Source: JAZDFP01 sp043801445 (lineage in GTDB: Bacteria; Planctomycetota; MHYJ01; JACQXL01). Taken from it: a stretch of DNA of 64,000 nt. Shown in pieces: positions 16,951-25,820 of the stretch. Location of the stretch: the NCBI GenBank assembly GCA_043801445.1, contig JAZDMB010000003.1, positions 1-64,000 on the forward strand, in the 5' to 3' direction. Within the stretch, counting starts at the first letter, position 1. Each line of letters starts with the position of its first letter. Position numbers and translations under genes: made by a program. Under the pieces are notes generated by a model. It made no database searches. It had not been told where the DNA came from and saw only the letters and a program-made list of their open reading frames with translations.

Positions 16951-17292
16951 TTATTTGGTGTAACCTCGCCCGTTACAATGAGTACATTTTATTAGACCTC
17001 TGCCATTACACGGTGAACATCGTGGGTATCCTCTACCGTGACAAGTGTAACATTGCATACCGCTTATTCTTCCTGTTCCGTTACAACTAGAACAATCCCA
17101 ACGAGAAACTCCTGAACCCAGACAACTCCCGCAGTTAACTTGACCTGTTCCCTTACAAGAGAAACATTGTCTTTCAGAAGGAGTTTTTGCTATCTCGTTC
17201 AATCCATAACCTAACCCATTTTTTATTCCTTGACAACCAGTAAGGACCAATACGGTAATTAACAAAATTACAACTATGCCGTATATTTTCAT
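16951..17292 (-). CDS. lipoprotein with six DnaJ-type CxxCxGxG motifs
   Basis: 113 aa. A lipoprotein signal (VILLITVLVLTGC) is followed by six CxxCxGxG motifs: CFSCKGTG, CGSCLGSG, CSSCNGTG, CYTCHGRG, CSPCNGRG and CTHCNGRG. DnaJ has four such motifs binding two zinc ions; six could bind three. There is no J domain, so it is not a cochaperone in the usual sense. A role in binding unfolded or redox-active partners in the periplasm is inference. The start is supported by AGGATAAAA before the ATG. The small coiled-coil membrane protein follows. Confidence 0.78.
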   Translation of the reverse strand: MKIYGIVVILLITVLVLTGCQGIKNGLGYGLNEIAKTPSERQCFSCKGTGQVNCGSCLGSGVSRWDCSSCNGTGRISGMQCYTCHGRGYPRCSPCNGRGLIKCTHCNGRGYTK

Positions 17293-17344
17293 TTTTATCC
17301 TCTTTTATTTTCCACAATCTCTGTGCCTCTGCGGTAAATATTTC

Positions 17345-19099
17345 CTATCCCCTGATACTTCTCGGTAAAATCATTTGATGTTGCGGGCAGAAACTTTTAG
17401 GGTTCTGGTAACACGCTCTGGCAAATATCATAAAGTAGTCTCTTAATTGGGCAAAGGATACGACTTCATCTACATAACCCCTTTGGGCACAATATACCGG
17501 ACGTGATTGGTCATAATATTGCTTGGCTAATTTATTCATCGCATCAATAACCGGTTCCAGAGGTTTACCAGCATCCTTTTCTTTGACCAAGCGTCTTGAG
17601 AACGATGCCGCTGCGGCGGTCTCGCCGTGCATTACATATATTTCAGTAGTGGGGGTGCCGAGTGTGAATGCATTATTGCTGGTTGCCTGCGGTCCGCCCA
17701 GAATATAGTGAGCGGCGGCTGTGCCTTTGCGCAATACCACGGTCGCCATCGGTAAATCAGATTGCTGGATAGAATATATGAGCGCCTGGCCAATCCCGAG
17801 CAGTTCTGCCTTTTCCGCAATGTCGCCGACATCTATGCCCGATGTATCCTGTAACCAAATCATCGGAATCCGGTCACGACCGCAGGAGGTAACGAGTTCA
17901 TTCATCTTGATTAAACCTTCACGATATAATTTACCGCCGACACCGGGATAAGGCGCATATTTAGGATAACCTTTGGGTAGGAATCCTTGTCTATTGGCAA
18001 TCACGCCGACCAGGAATCCATCCAATTTTGCCAGACCGCAATAAACTTCAGGACCGTAACCCGGACGATATTCGGTGTGTTCGCTGTTATCAAAGATGCG
18101 TGCCATTATCTGTTCAACATCATAAGAGCGTTTTTGGTTGAAGGGCATAATATAATCAATTTCAGCCGGCGTATATAAAGGCGGTTTAGGTGTAGCAAAC
18201 CTGAAGAATTCAGGGTCGTATGCCGGCATCATTTTTATACATTCTCTAAGGGCATTAATCACTTCTTCTTCGGTATCGAATACTTTTTTGAAGAAACCGG
18301 TATGGTCGTAATGGGTAGCGGCTCCGCCCGGGGGTGTCTGTTTGAATTTACGTGTTGCTTCGATAATTTGCTCGGCGCCTTCCAAATCGAATCCGCCTTT
18401 GGGACTCATTCCGCTGACGATTCCAGCGCCGCCCACTGCCATATTAGCATTCTTATGGGCGAATATCATTGCCGGACTGATAGCGTGATAGCCGCCGCCG
18501 GCCGGGTTTGTGCCGAAGACCGCAACCAGAACCGGAATTCCTTTCTGGATTAATTCGGCATGCCTGAAAAACGGTCTGCCGTGGCCCCTGCGACCGGCAT
18601 AGACTTCTTCCTGCTGGGTAAGTTTTACACCGCTGCAGTTTAATACCCAGACGAGCGGGATATTAAGCCTGTCGGCAATATCCTGCCCTCTAAAAATCTT
18701 TTCCGCCTGATTGGGAATCCAGGCGCCGGCTAAAACTTTATTGTCAGATGCAATAATAGAGCAATAGCGACCTTCAACTTTGCCAAGCCCATTGACAACG
18801 CCTGCGGTGCCTTCTTCATTTGTATTTGAGGGATTATAGAGAGTGTCAAGAGGCAGAAATGTGCTTGAACCATCAGGGTTATGGTCAACTAATAATTCTA
18901 TGCGTTCATAAACTGTTTTCTCGCCCCGTTTGTGGAGTGTTTCTTCAGGTATGCCTGCTTTCTTGGCGGTCTTAACTGCTTCGGCTAATTTCTTTTCCTC
19001 GGCTTTAATCTGCTCGAAGTTTTCCTGCATCTGTTTAATCTGGTTGTCTTCGAGTTTCTTACCGAATGTTGACGGCATCTTTTCAAAATACTGTTTCAT
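17345..19099 (-). CDS. gcdA: glutaconyl-CoA decarboxylase alpha (carboxyltransferase) subunit
   Basis: 584 aa, the usual size for the family. It is a biotin-dependent carboxyltransferase with two crotonase-fold halves (about 80-330 and 340-580). Close resemblance to Acidaminococcus GcdA is visible in ASDNKVLAGAWIPNQAE, LNCSGVKLTQQEEVY, FGTNPAGGGYHAISP, GKLYREGLIKMNELV, LRKGTAAAHYILGGPQ and the C-terminal CPQHQMILPR. GcdA moves CO2 from glutaconyl-CoA to biotin, with decarboxylation coupled to Na+ export by GcdB; it also acts in glutamate fermentation and aromatic degradation. The GcdB, GcdC and GcdD subunits are not in the window. The start is set by AAGGAGA. A related acyl-CoA carboxylase role cannot be excluded. 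Confidence 0.85.
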   Translation of the reverse strand: MKQYFEKMPSTFGKKLEDNQIKQMQENFEQIKAEEKKLAEAVKTAKKAGIPEETLHKRGEKTVYERIELLVDHNPDGSSTFLPLDTLYNPSNTNEEGTAGVVNGLGKVEGRYCSIIASDNKVLAGAWIPNQAEKIFRGQDIADRLNIPLVWVLNCSGVKLTQQEEVYAGRRGHGRPFFRHAELIQKGIPVLVAVFGTNPAGGGYHAISPAMIFAHKNANMAVGGAGIVSGMSPKGGFDLEGAEQIIEATRKFKQTPPGGAATHYDHTGFFKKVFDTEEEVINALRECIKMMPAYDPEFFRFATPKPPLYTPAEIDYIMPFNQKRSYDVEQIMARIFDNSEHTEYRPGYGPEVYCGLAKLDGFLVGVIANRQGFLPKGYPKYAPYPGVGGKLYREGLIKMNELVTSCGRDRIPMIWLQDTSGIDVGDIAEKAELLGIGQALIYSIQQSDLPMATVVLRKGTAAAHYILGGPQATSNNAFTLGTPTTEIYVMHGETAAAASFSRRLVKEKDAGKPLEPVIDAMNKLAKQYYDQSRPVYCAQRGYVDEVVSFAQLRDYFMIFARACYQNPKSFCPQHQMILPRSIRG

Positions 19100-19456
19100 C
19101 TTTGGTTCTCCTTCTTTGTTGGGCGGTTTGACGGTCTAAATCTTAAGATATTAATTATTTTATTATAAATATTCAAGAACAATACCCCTACAAATATTGA
19201 TATTTTTATTTGGGTATAAGAAAGTCCATTAGCCACAGATTACACAGATTGAATTTAATCGGTGAAATTCGGATCTAGATATAAATTATTTATAGTAAGC
19301 AGATTAATCGAATTTGAACGGATTTAACTGATAGAATTTTCTGTTTAATCAGTTTACTTATTTATATTTTATCTTTGAAATTACGTATAATAAATTACAC
19401 GGATTTAATCTGAGAAATCTGTGGCTATTTTTCTTGATGTGGTTTATAATAGCGAT
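19100..19456. repeat. repeat-filled gap between divergent gcdA and rlmN
   Basis: Contains inverted copies of CACAGATTACACAGATTGAA, GTAAGCAGATTAATCGAATT, TTTCTGTTTAATCAGTTTAC and ACACGGATTTAATCTGAG. No gene is evident. The rlmN start at 19457 has no clear ribosome-binding site. Confidence 0.6.
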
Positions 19457-20491
19457 ATGCATTATATTAAAGAACTGTCTTTTGGGGAATTAGGGGCGTG
19501 GCTGAAAAAGCATGGCGAACAATCTTACCGCGCCAGACAGATATTCTACTGGCTTTACCAGAAAACGGTTTCCGACTTTGATGACATGACCGACATAGGT
19601 ATATCTCTGAGAAGTAAATTAAAAGATGGATTCAGAGTATCATCCCTTCAACTGATGCGGAAATTAGTATCAGCGATTGATAATACGCAAAAATATCTTC
19701 TTGAGTTAACGGATAAAAATACAGTGGAAAGCGTCGTAATGCCATATGAAAGTCGTTGCACTATCTGTATTTCGACACAAGTGGGCTGCCGGTTTCATTG
19801 TGTCTTTTGCGCCAGCGGCAAGAGAGGTTTAATAAGGGATTTATCGCCAGCCGAGATTGTGGAACAGGTTATTGTCGGCAAACAGCAGGGTAACCCGATT
19901 ACTCATATAGTTTTTATGGGAATGGGGGAGCCGCTTGATAATACGGATAATGTGATAAAGGCGATATTAATTTTGAATGACCCCAACGCATTTAATATCG
20001 GCGCCAGACGGATTACCATTTCCACCTGCGGTATTCCTGAAGGTATTGATAAACTTATGTCTTTGAATCTGCAGATAGAATTGTCCGTTTCCTTGCACGG
20101 CGCAACTGATGAGGTTCGCAATCGCCTGATGCCTATTAATAAGAAATATCCTTTACCGATACTCATAAAAAAGATAAAAGAATACATTAATAAAACTAAT
20201 CGCCAGGTAACCTTTGAGTATACTTTAATAGATGGCATCAATTCGTCCGATAAAGATGCGTTAGCATTGGCGAAATTGATTAGGGGGATTGATTGCAAGG
20301 TTAATCTGATTCCGTTTAATACAAGTACTGTAATGAAAACTTCGGGGAATCCGGTATCATTAACCAATGTTAAAAAGTTCCAGTCCGTATTAGAGCGCAA
20401 GAATATAAAAATCACAATAAGACATTCTCGGGGAGCAGATATTCAAGCGGCTTGCGGACAATTAAGTTTGAATAATACCGATTTAACATAG
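19457..20491 (+). CDS. rlmN: 23S rRNA/tRNA adenine-C2 methyltransferase RlmN
   Basis: 344 aa from the ATG at 19457 (MHYIKELSFGELGAWLKKHG). The longer GTG start adds 12 residues unlike the family. It is a radical SAM enzyme that methylates A2503 of 23S rRNA and A37 of some tRNAs. The cluster motif CRFHCVFC sits in ISTQVGCRFHCVFCASGKRG. GMGEPLDN is the family GGE-like motif. The methyl-carrying Cys is in the C-terminal RGADIQAACGQL. No Shine-Dalgarno sequence is visible. It is the first gene of a plus-strand run through mnmE; ruvX follows 17 bp on. Confidence 0.93.
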   Translation: MHYIKELSFGELGAWLKKHGEQSYRARQIFYWLYQKTVSDFDDMTDIGISLRSKLKDGFRVSSLQLMRKLVSAIDNTQKYLLELTDKNTVESVVMPYESRCTICISTQVGCRFHCVFCASGKRGLIRDLSPAEIVEQVIVGKQQGNPITHIVFMGMGEPLDNTDNVIKAILILNDPNAFNIGARRITISTCGIPEGIDKLMSLNLQIELSVSLHGATDEVRNRLMPINKKYPLPILIKKIKEYINKTNRQVTFEYTLIDGINSSDKDALALAKLIRGIDCKVNLIPFNTSTVMKTSGNPVSLTNVKKFQSVLERKNIKITIRHSRGADIQAACGQLSLNNTDLT

Positions 20492-20508
20492 ACAGGATTG
20501 TAATAATT

Positions 20509-20922
20509 ATGACAAAAACACTTGGAATCGATTATGGCAGTAAACGCATAGGGTTATCCGTCAGCGTGCCTTTGTTGGGGATGGCAGTCGGTTATGATGT
20601 CATTGAAATGAATGATTCCCTGTCAAATAACATTAAGGAAATTGTTATTAAAGAAAAGATTGAGTCAATTGTAATCGGTTTGCCTAAGCGGATGGATAAT
20701 ACTCTCGGCCAAAGCGCCCAGGCAGTAATGAAATTCTCTGAGGAACTCAAGAAGATTCTTAACATTCCTGTAATTTTATGGGATGAACGATTAACGTCCA
20801 AACAGGCAGAAATGTTACTGAGAGATGTTAATATTTCCCATAAAGATAAACGACAGCAGATTAATATTACTTCGGCACAATTGATGCTTCAGAGTTATAT
20901 GGATGCTCAAACCGTGAAATAA
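20509..20922 (+). CDS. ruvX: RuvX/YqgF RNase H-fold nuclease
   Basis: 137 aa, normal length. The YqgF family has an RNase H fold and works in 16S rRNA 5'-end maturation; it was earlier proposed to resolve Holliday junctions. The first acidic residue is in TLGIDYGSKRIGLSVS. The next motifs are SIVIGLPKRMDNTLG and ILWDERLTSKQAEMLL, and the final helix follows IQ-rich NITSAQLMLQSYM. It sits between rlmN and a methyltransferase with short gaps, suggesting one transcript. Confidence 0.92.
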   Translation: MTKTLGIDYGSKRIGLSVSVPLLGMAVGYDVIEMNDSLSNNIKEIVIKEKIESIVIGLPKRMDNTLGQSAQAVMKFSEELKKILNIPVILWDERLTSKQAEMLLRDVNISHKDKRQQINITSAQLMLQSYMDAQTVK

Positions 20923-20933
20923 ATATTACGAAT

Positions 20934-21608
20934 ATGCCACGCGAATATAAAGACGTTAAAATAAGTTACCGTTCCACAGGAATGGCTGAAACTTATGATA
21001 CCAAACGGTTTTTGAAATCTCCGATGAAACAAAGACTCAACCGTCAGTTTCTAACGGCAATAAAAGGGATTCTAAATGGTATAAGAACGAATGGGTATCA
21101 GATTAATTCGTTGCTTGATATTCCTTGCGGCACGGGACGGATATTTTCAATACTATTATCAGAAGGTATTAAATTCATAGGAGCTGATATTTCAATAGAG
21201 ATGATGCAGTATTCCCGTTCTATATTAAAACCTGACCAGACGGTGTCGCTTATTCAGTGTGATGCCGAGAGAATGCCTTTTAAGGATGATAGTTTTGACG
21301 TGATTACCTGTCTCCGTTTTCTTACGATGAAAGTACCCGGAGAAATCAGGGCTTCAATTTTTAAGGAGATGAGCCGTGTCAGCCGGGCATGGATTATTAT
21401 TGAGTGCCGTCATAAAAGTATTGTGAGTACGATTGGCGATTGGTTGTTCCAGAAACTTTTCCACCATCATCCAAGATTCAATTATTTTTCGCGTGATGAT
21501 ATTAAGAAAGAGTTAAATGATGCCGGTATTGAGTTGGTACGAATCTACCGTCCTTTTGGTTTAGCCTCCAATAAATGGTTGCTATTAGGCTTTGTAGACA
21601 AGAAATAG
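20934..21608 (+). CDS. class I SAM-dependent methyltransferase
   Basis: 224 aa. Motif I is LLDIPCGTGRIFSIL (about residues 61-75). It is followed by FIGADISIEMMQYSR, the acidic ribose-binding loop, then IQCDAERMPFKDDSFDVITCL, and a late FNYFSRDDIKKELNDAGIE. The overall pattern is of the UbiE/Methyltransf_11 type. Substrate is unknown; small-molecule or lipid targets are as likely as RNA. It starts 11 bp after ruvX and 15 bp before ogt, so co-transcription is likely. There are no membrane segments. Confidence 0.85.
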   Translation: MPREYKDVKISYRSTGMAETYDTKRFLKSPMKQRLNRQFLTAIKGILNGIRTNGYQINSLLDIPCGTGRIFSILLSEGIKFIGADISIEMMQYSRSILKPDQTVSLIQCDAERMPFKDDSFDVITCLRFLTMKVPGEIRASIFKEMSRVSRAWIIIECRHKSIVSTIGDWLFQKLFHHHPRFNYFSRDDIKKELNDAGIELVRIYRPFGLASNKWLLLGFVDKK

Positions 21609-21623
21609 ACACGCTGATGAAGT

Positions 21624-22196
21624 ATGAACCATTGGCTACTTAAGACTTCTTGGGGTTGGTGTGGTTTGATTATTGACAGAGATACTATCAAGGCAATAAT
21701 TTTGCCGTCAGATAATAAATCCTTGGTATTAAAAAGATTAGGCAAAAATTGTAATCCGCCGTGCCTTCGCCGAAGGCTTCGCGCAGGCAGGTTGTTCATT
21801 ATTAGTGATTCGTTAAACGAAAAACAGATTACAAACTGCAAATTACGGCCGCACGTTTCACGCTTCTTAAAAGACCTTAATCGCTATTTTAATGGAGAAA
21901 AGGTTGACTTTAGATATAAAATTGATTTAAGAGATAGTTCTGATTTTGAGAAATCGGTTTATAAGGTGCTAAGAACTATTCCCTACGGGACTATACGAAC
22001 TTATAAATGGGTAGCGGAGAAGGTTGGGTGCCCGAAAGGGAGCCGTGCGGTGGGTAATGCGCTGGCTAAAAACCCATTGCCGCTTATTATTCCTTGCCAT
22101 AGAATTGTCAGGTCTGATGGGTCTTTAGGTAGTTTTTCCGCTATCGGCGGAGTAAAACTAAAAAAGAGACTCTTGGAGGTTGAAGGGGCAATATGA
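21624..22196 (+). CDS. ogt: methylated-DNA-protein cysteine methyltransferase
   Basis: 190 aa. The DNA-repair protein transfers O6-alkyl groups from guanine to its own Cys. The active site IPCHRIVRSDGSLG is near residues 155-168, in front of GGVKLKKRLLEVE. The DNA-binding helix-turn-helix is FEKSVYKVLRTIPYGTIRTY, with the Arg finger GSRAVGNALAKNP. The N-terminal domain is divergent and carries an in-frame palindromic insertion (PCLRRRLRAGR, about residues 46-56). The stop codon overlaps the next start by 4 bp (ATGA). Confidence 0.92.
   Translation: MNHWLLKTSWGWCGLIIDRDTIKAIILPSDNKSLVLKRLGKNCNPPCLRRRLRAGRLFIISDSLNEKQITNCKLRPHVSRFLKDLNRYFNGEKVDFRYKIDLRDSSDFEKSVYKVLRTIPYGTIRTYKWVAEKVGCPKGSRAVGNALAKNPLPLIIPCHRIVRSDGSLGSFSAIGGVKLKKRLLEVEGAI
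21757..21793. repeat. GC-rich palindromic insertion in ogt
   Basis: CCGTGCCTTCGCCGAAGG and CTTCGCGCAGGCAGG form a hairpin (CCTTCGCCGAAGG core). The reverse complement occurs in intergenic DNA at 51299-51331, and a relative lies in the gene at 15460-16149. Confidence 0.85.
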
Positions 22197-22444
22197 TAAA
22201 GAAAGAAGTGATAGATGTTTTGATATGTCCTTTTTGTAAGTCAGATTGCCGGCAGAGAGACTCTGATATTATTTGCACTAATTCAGAATGTCTTTGTGCG
22301 TATCGGATAGAAGATGATATTCCGATAATGTTAATAGATGAAGCCAATCGTTCCTGTCCAAAATGCGGTAACCAAAGAGATTGGATAGAAGAACGGAATC
22401 TCTTACGCTGTCCGAAATGTTTTCGTGAACTGAAAGGGAACTAG
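22193..22444 (+). CDS. Trm112-like double zinc-ribbon protein
   Basis: 83 aa. The first half resembles the Trm112p/YcaR family: VIDVLICPFCKSDC, then CAYRIEDDIPIMLIDEA. The second half adds another ribbon, CPKCGNQ...LRCPKCFREL, so two Cys4 sites are possible. Trm112-like proteins stabilise methyltransferases in other organisms; a methyltransferase gene lies two positions upstream, but a link is only a suggestion. Translation is coupled to ogt through a 4-bp overlap. Confidence 0.8.
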   Translation: MIKKEVIDVLICPFCKSDCRQRDSDIICTNSECLCAYRIEDDIPIMLIDEANRSCPKCGNQRDWIEERNLLRCPKCFRELKGN

Positions 22445-22472
22445 TTATAAATTCTAATTGAGATAAGCAAGT

Positions 22473-24218
22473 ATGGATAAACGAACCGTTTTATTTATTA
22501 TATTATCAGTTCTTATCTGGTTTGGTTATATACAATTTATAGCACCGCGTTTTACTTCTAAAGAACAGCCTGCTGCAATTACCAAGGAAATATCACAACA
22601 ATCCGATAAAAAGGATGTGAATAGTCCTGATTTAACACAATCTACTACTCAGTCAAAACCAGGCGAGGAACGGAAAATTCCAACGAAATATCAACAGCCA
22701 TCTAATATTATTCTAAAACTTAAGAAATTAGAGAATAATTATTTTCAGGCAACAATCAGCAATAAAGGCGCGGCTATAGAATCTTTTACTTTCAAACAAT
22801 ATAAAGCCGCAAAAAACGCCAGCCAATTATCTATTATCAACTCCGTCGAATCTGATAAGTACGCCCTGACGCTGAGATTTATCCAGTCCGATATCGATAT
22901 TGAAAATAACCTTTGGGAGATAGTCGAAGAAACTGCTGCGATGATAAAATTCCGTTATACGACTCCGGATGGTTTGGTAATTTATAAGGTATTTTCATTG
23001 AATAAATATAATTACACCTTAGATTACAATATTAGTCTGGAAAATATTTCTGATAGTCCGATTACTTCAACTCTGGTCATAAATGGTACAAATGGTCTTC
23101 CTTATGAAACCTATAATTTTGTTGATATTACCGGATTACATGCATATACCGACAAGGAAAACAAGTGGTATATTAAAGAGAAACCATTGCCGGCTGAACT
23201 TGCTAAACTAAAGAAATCCGAGAATATTAAATCGGACGTTTTAACGCAAGGGCAAGATAATGTTTCGTGGACAGGTATAACCAGTAAATATTTTTCTACC
23301 ATTCTAGTGCCGTTGTCCAATACAGATATAGCCACCTATAATTTTGATTTAATAGAATCTCCTGTTACCAATAGTGCATCGGCTCAAGCGGCAGAATTAT
23401 TAAATCTTAATTTCCATCTTCAAACGAAAGAATTGTCTCTTAAACCGGGCGAGACAAAACGATTGGATTTTATTTTTTATGCAGGACCGAAAGAAACTTC
23501 CGAATTAGCCACTTTTACCAATTTAGGATTTGATAAATTATTATCTTACGGCTGGTTTGGGTTCATCAGTAAGATTCTTCTTCTCATTCTTGCAGGATTA
23601 TATGGCATATTCAAGAATTATGGAATTGCTATTATTGCTCTTACAATTATCATAAAGGTGATTTTATTCCCTATTACTAAAAAAGGCCAAGTATCCATGT
23701 ATCGTCTTCAGAAACTTACACCTCGTATCAAAGCATTACAGGAGCAGTATAAAAATGACAAACAAAGATTAGGCGTAGAACAGTTAAAATTATGGAAAGA
23801 ATACGGGGTCAATCCGCTTAGCGGTTGTTTGCCGATGTTATTGCAAATACCGGTCTTTTTCGGTTTATACTGGGCATTGGCTTTAGCTATTGAATTGCGT
23901 CAGGCACCGTTTATGTTATGGATTAACGATCTTTCTCAGGCTGACCAGCTCTGTAAATTACCTTTCCCTATTTTGGGAGCGACATATCTTCATGTCTTAC
24001 CGCTTATTATGACTATATCATGGCTAATCCAATCGCTTACTCAACCGAAATCACCCGACCCGCAAACCCGCCAGCAACAGAAACTTTTTGTCTTTATGCC
24101 GCTTATTTTTGGTATCTTGTTTTACAATGTTCCTTCAGGATTGACACTCTATTGGTTCACCAGCACTCTTCTTGGTATTGTGGAACAAATAATTATCAAA
24201 AAATACTATTTTAAGTAG
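22473..24218 (+). CDS. yidC: membrane protein insertase YidC/Oxa1, Gram-negative type
   Basis: 581 aa. It inserts proteins into the inner membrane, alone or with SecYEG. The N-terminal membrane anchor (TVLFIILSVLIWFGYIQF) is followed by a long periplasmic beta-domain (about 80-350), then the conserved five-helix core from about 365: WFGFISKILLLILAGLYGIFKNYGIAIIALTIIIKVILFPIT, QEQYKNDKQ, and NPLSGCLPMLLQIPVFFGLYW. The large periplasmic domain indicates a two-membrane cell envelope. mnmE follows 31 bp on, the classic yidC-mnmE order. rnpA and rpmH are not upstream. Confidence 0.95.
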   Translation: MDKRTVLFIILSVLIWFGYIQFIAPRFTSKEQPAAITKEISQQSDKKDVNSPDLTQSTTQSKPGEERKIPTKYQQPSNIILKLKKLENNYFQATISNKGAAIESFTFKQYKAAKNASQLSIINSVESDKYALTLRFIQSDIDIENNLWEIVEETAAMIKFRYTTPDGLVIYKVFSLNKYNYTLDYNISLENISDSPITSTLVINGTNGLPYETYNFVDITGLHAYTDKENKWYIKEKPLPAELAKLKKSENIKSDVLTQGQDNVSWTGITSKYFSTILVPLSNTDIATYNFDLIESPVTNSASAQAAELLNLNFHLQTKELSLKPGETKRLDFIFYAGPKETSELATFTNLGFDKLLSYGWFGFISKILLLILAGLYGIFKNYGIAIIALTIIIKVILFPITKKGQVSMYRLQKLTPRIKALQEQYKNDKQRLGVEQLKLWKEYGVNPLSGCLPMLLQIPVFFGLYWALALAIELRQAPFMLWINDLSQADQLCKLPFPILGATYLHVLPLIMTISWLIQSLTQPKSPDPQTRQQQKLFVFMPLIFGILFYNVPSGLTLYWFTSTLLGIVEQIIIKKYYFK

Positions 24219-24249
24219 CACCTACTACAATTGGATTAATTATTAGCAA

Positions 24250-25785
24250 ATGGATAATGACACTATCATTGCTATTTCAAGTCCCTTGGGGAATTCTCTT
24301 AGAGGAATAATTCGCCTTTCCGGCAAGAAAGCATTTCGACTCGTTCAGGATACTATTAATAAATCGTTAACCACTAAAAATTGGCAGACCGTTCATTGTA
24401 CTCTTAATATCAAATCTGCTTTTTTATCGGAAGACCTGCCCGACTGCGCTGTTTCCCGAAGGGAATCCCGTCAGTTCGGGACGGGGCAGGCTGATAAGAC
24501 AAGTACAAAATCTTCAGAGCGGAAATGTCATATTCCGGTTACACTTTATTTGATGCACGCACCGCGTTCTTATACCAGTGAAGATGTTGTGGAGATTCAC
24601 ACATTTGGAGCAAGAGTATTGCTGGAAAGTATTGTGGAATATTTTATCAGTAAAGGAGCAAGATTGGCTGCGCCGGGCGAATTTACTAAACGGGCATTTC
24701 TTAATGGCCGAATCAATCTTTCTCAGGCAGAGGCAGTTCTTGATATTATTCATTCTTCATCAGAAAGAGAACATCGGTTTGCGGTCAGTAAATTATATGA
24801 ACATTCTTCTATCTATCTTGGGGAAATAAGGGACCAACTTGTTAACCTTATCTCACGAATAGAGATTTCGCTTGACTTTTCAGACCAGGATATAGAAATA
24901 ATTTCATATCATCAAATCAAGAATACGATAGATTCTATCTTTGCTCATATTCTTAAAATATTGAGAAATAATTCTGTTAGTCAATCAGTATCTGCGGATG
25001 GTATTATCTGTGTATTATGTGGAAAAACTAATGTAGGTAAATCCAGTATATTTAATAGATTGGTTGCAGACCGCAAGAATATTGTTTCACCTATCCCAGG
25101 CACGACACGCGATTATATTGAGGGGATATTCTCATATCAAAATACAGTTTTTAGACTATTTGATACGGCCGGACCACCTGCCCGAATCTGCCCGAATGAC
25201 CATTCGGTCGGGCGGGCTGATGGCCGGTCAGGCGGGTATGGATATACCGATGAGATGTCTCGCAAGGCTCGCAAACAAACTGAGGAAATATTAAAACAGG
25301 CGGATATATATTTAATGGTTATTGATGGTTCTCGGAGACTTGAGATGTGTGATATAGCAATCTACAAAGGACTTGACCATAATAAGACTCTAGTAATTAT
25401 CAATAAGATTGATAAACAAAGTCCGAAGTTCACTCAGCTCTTTCCGAGAAAGAGCGGGGTAATCTCTATTCCAATGAGTGCTTATACCGGGAAAGGAGTT
25501 CCGACTCTTAAAAAGGCACTTTGGAAACTATCTGATTCTAAACCACCTGAACGTTCCTCTAATGAGACGATTATCAATATGCGTCAACAGGAAAATCTTA
25601 GATTATGTTTAGAGTCATTAGATAAGGCAAAGGCAGGGGTAAATAAACAACTCTCTTACGAGTTTATCGTTCTTGACCTTAGACAGGCGTTAGATTTAAT
25701 AAATTCAGCTACAGGCACAGATAAAAGTTTAATTACGGATAATATCCTTAATAATATTTTCTCCCGGTTCTGTATCGGGAAATAA
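24250..25785 (+). CDS. mnmE: tRNA modification GTPase MnmE with two in-frame insertions
   Basis: 511 aa, against about 455 usually. With MnmG it makes the cmnm5 modification of U34. N-terminal THF-binding domain: IAISSPLGNSLRGIIRLSG and YTSEDVVEIHTFG. The G domain has the P-loop GKTNVGKSSIFNRL and G3 LFDTAG. The C-terminal FCIGK Cys motif is intact. Two GC-rich palindromic insertions add residues. The first is after FLSEDLP (about 62-83). The second directly follows DTAG (about 308-330), in the switch II region, where RETxDxxExxGI is expected. No stop or frameshift results, so the gene may still be functional, but the second site is remarkable. Confidence 0.93.
   Translation: MDNDTIIAISSPLGNSLRGIIRLSGKKAFRLVQDTINKSLTTKNWQTVHCTLNIKSAFLSEDLPDCAVSRRESRQFGTGQADKTSTKSSERKCHIPVTLYLMHAPRSYTSEDVVEIHTFGARVLLESIVEYFISKGARLAAPGEFTKRAFLNGRINLSQAEAVLDIIHSSSEREHRFAVSKLYEHSSIYLGEIRDQLVNLISRIEISLDFSDQDIEIISYHQIKNTIDSIFAHILKILRNNSVSQSVSADGIICVLCGKTNVGKSSIFNRLVADRKNIVSPIPGTTRDYIEGIFSYQNTVFRLFDTAGPPARICPNDHSVGRADGRSGGYGYTDEMSRKARKQTEEILKQADIYLMVIDGSRRLEMCDIAIYKGLDHNKTLVIINKIDKQSPKFTQLFPRKSGVISIPMSAYTGKGVPTLKKALWKLSDSKPPERSSNETIINMRQQENLRLCLESLDKAKAGVNKQLSYEFIVLDLRQALDLINSATGTDKSLITDNILNNIFSRFCIGK
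24437..24492. repeat. GC-rich palindromic insertion 1 in mnmE
   Basis: CCTGCCCGACTGCGC and CCCGTCAGTTCGGGACGGGG with internal inverted parts; encodes CAVSRRESRQFGTGQ in a place where MnmE proteins have no such residues. Confidence 0.8.
25176..25237. repeat. GC-rich palindromic insertion 2 in mnmE
   Basis: CCTGCCCGAATCTGCCCGAA...TTCGGTCGGGCGGG plus GGCCGGTCAGGCGGG. CCCGAATGACCATTCGGTCG forms a hairpin. It falls immediately after the GTPase DTAG codons. Confidence 0.85.
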
Positions 25786-25820
25786 CCATTTTATTTTTGT
25801 CGATTTCTTCCTATTCAATT

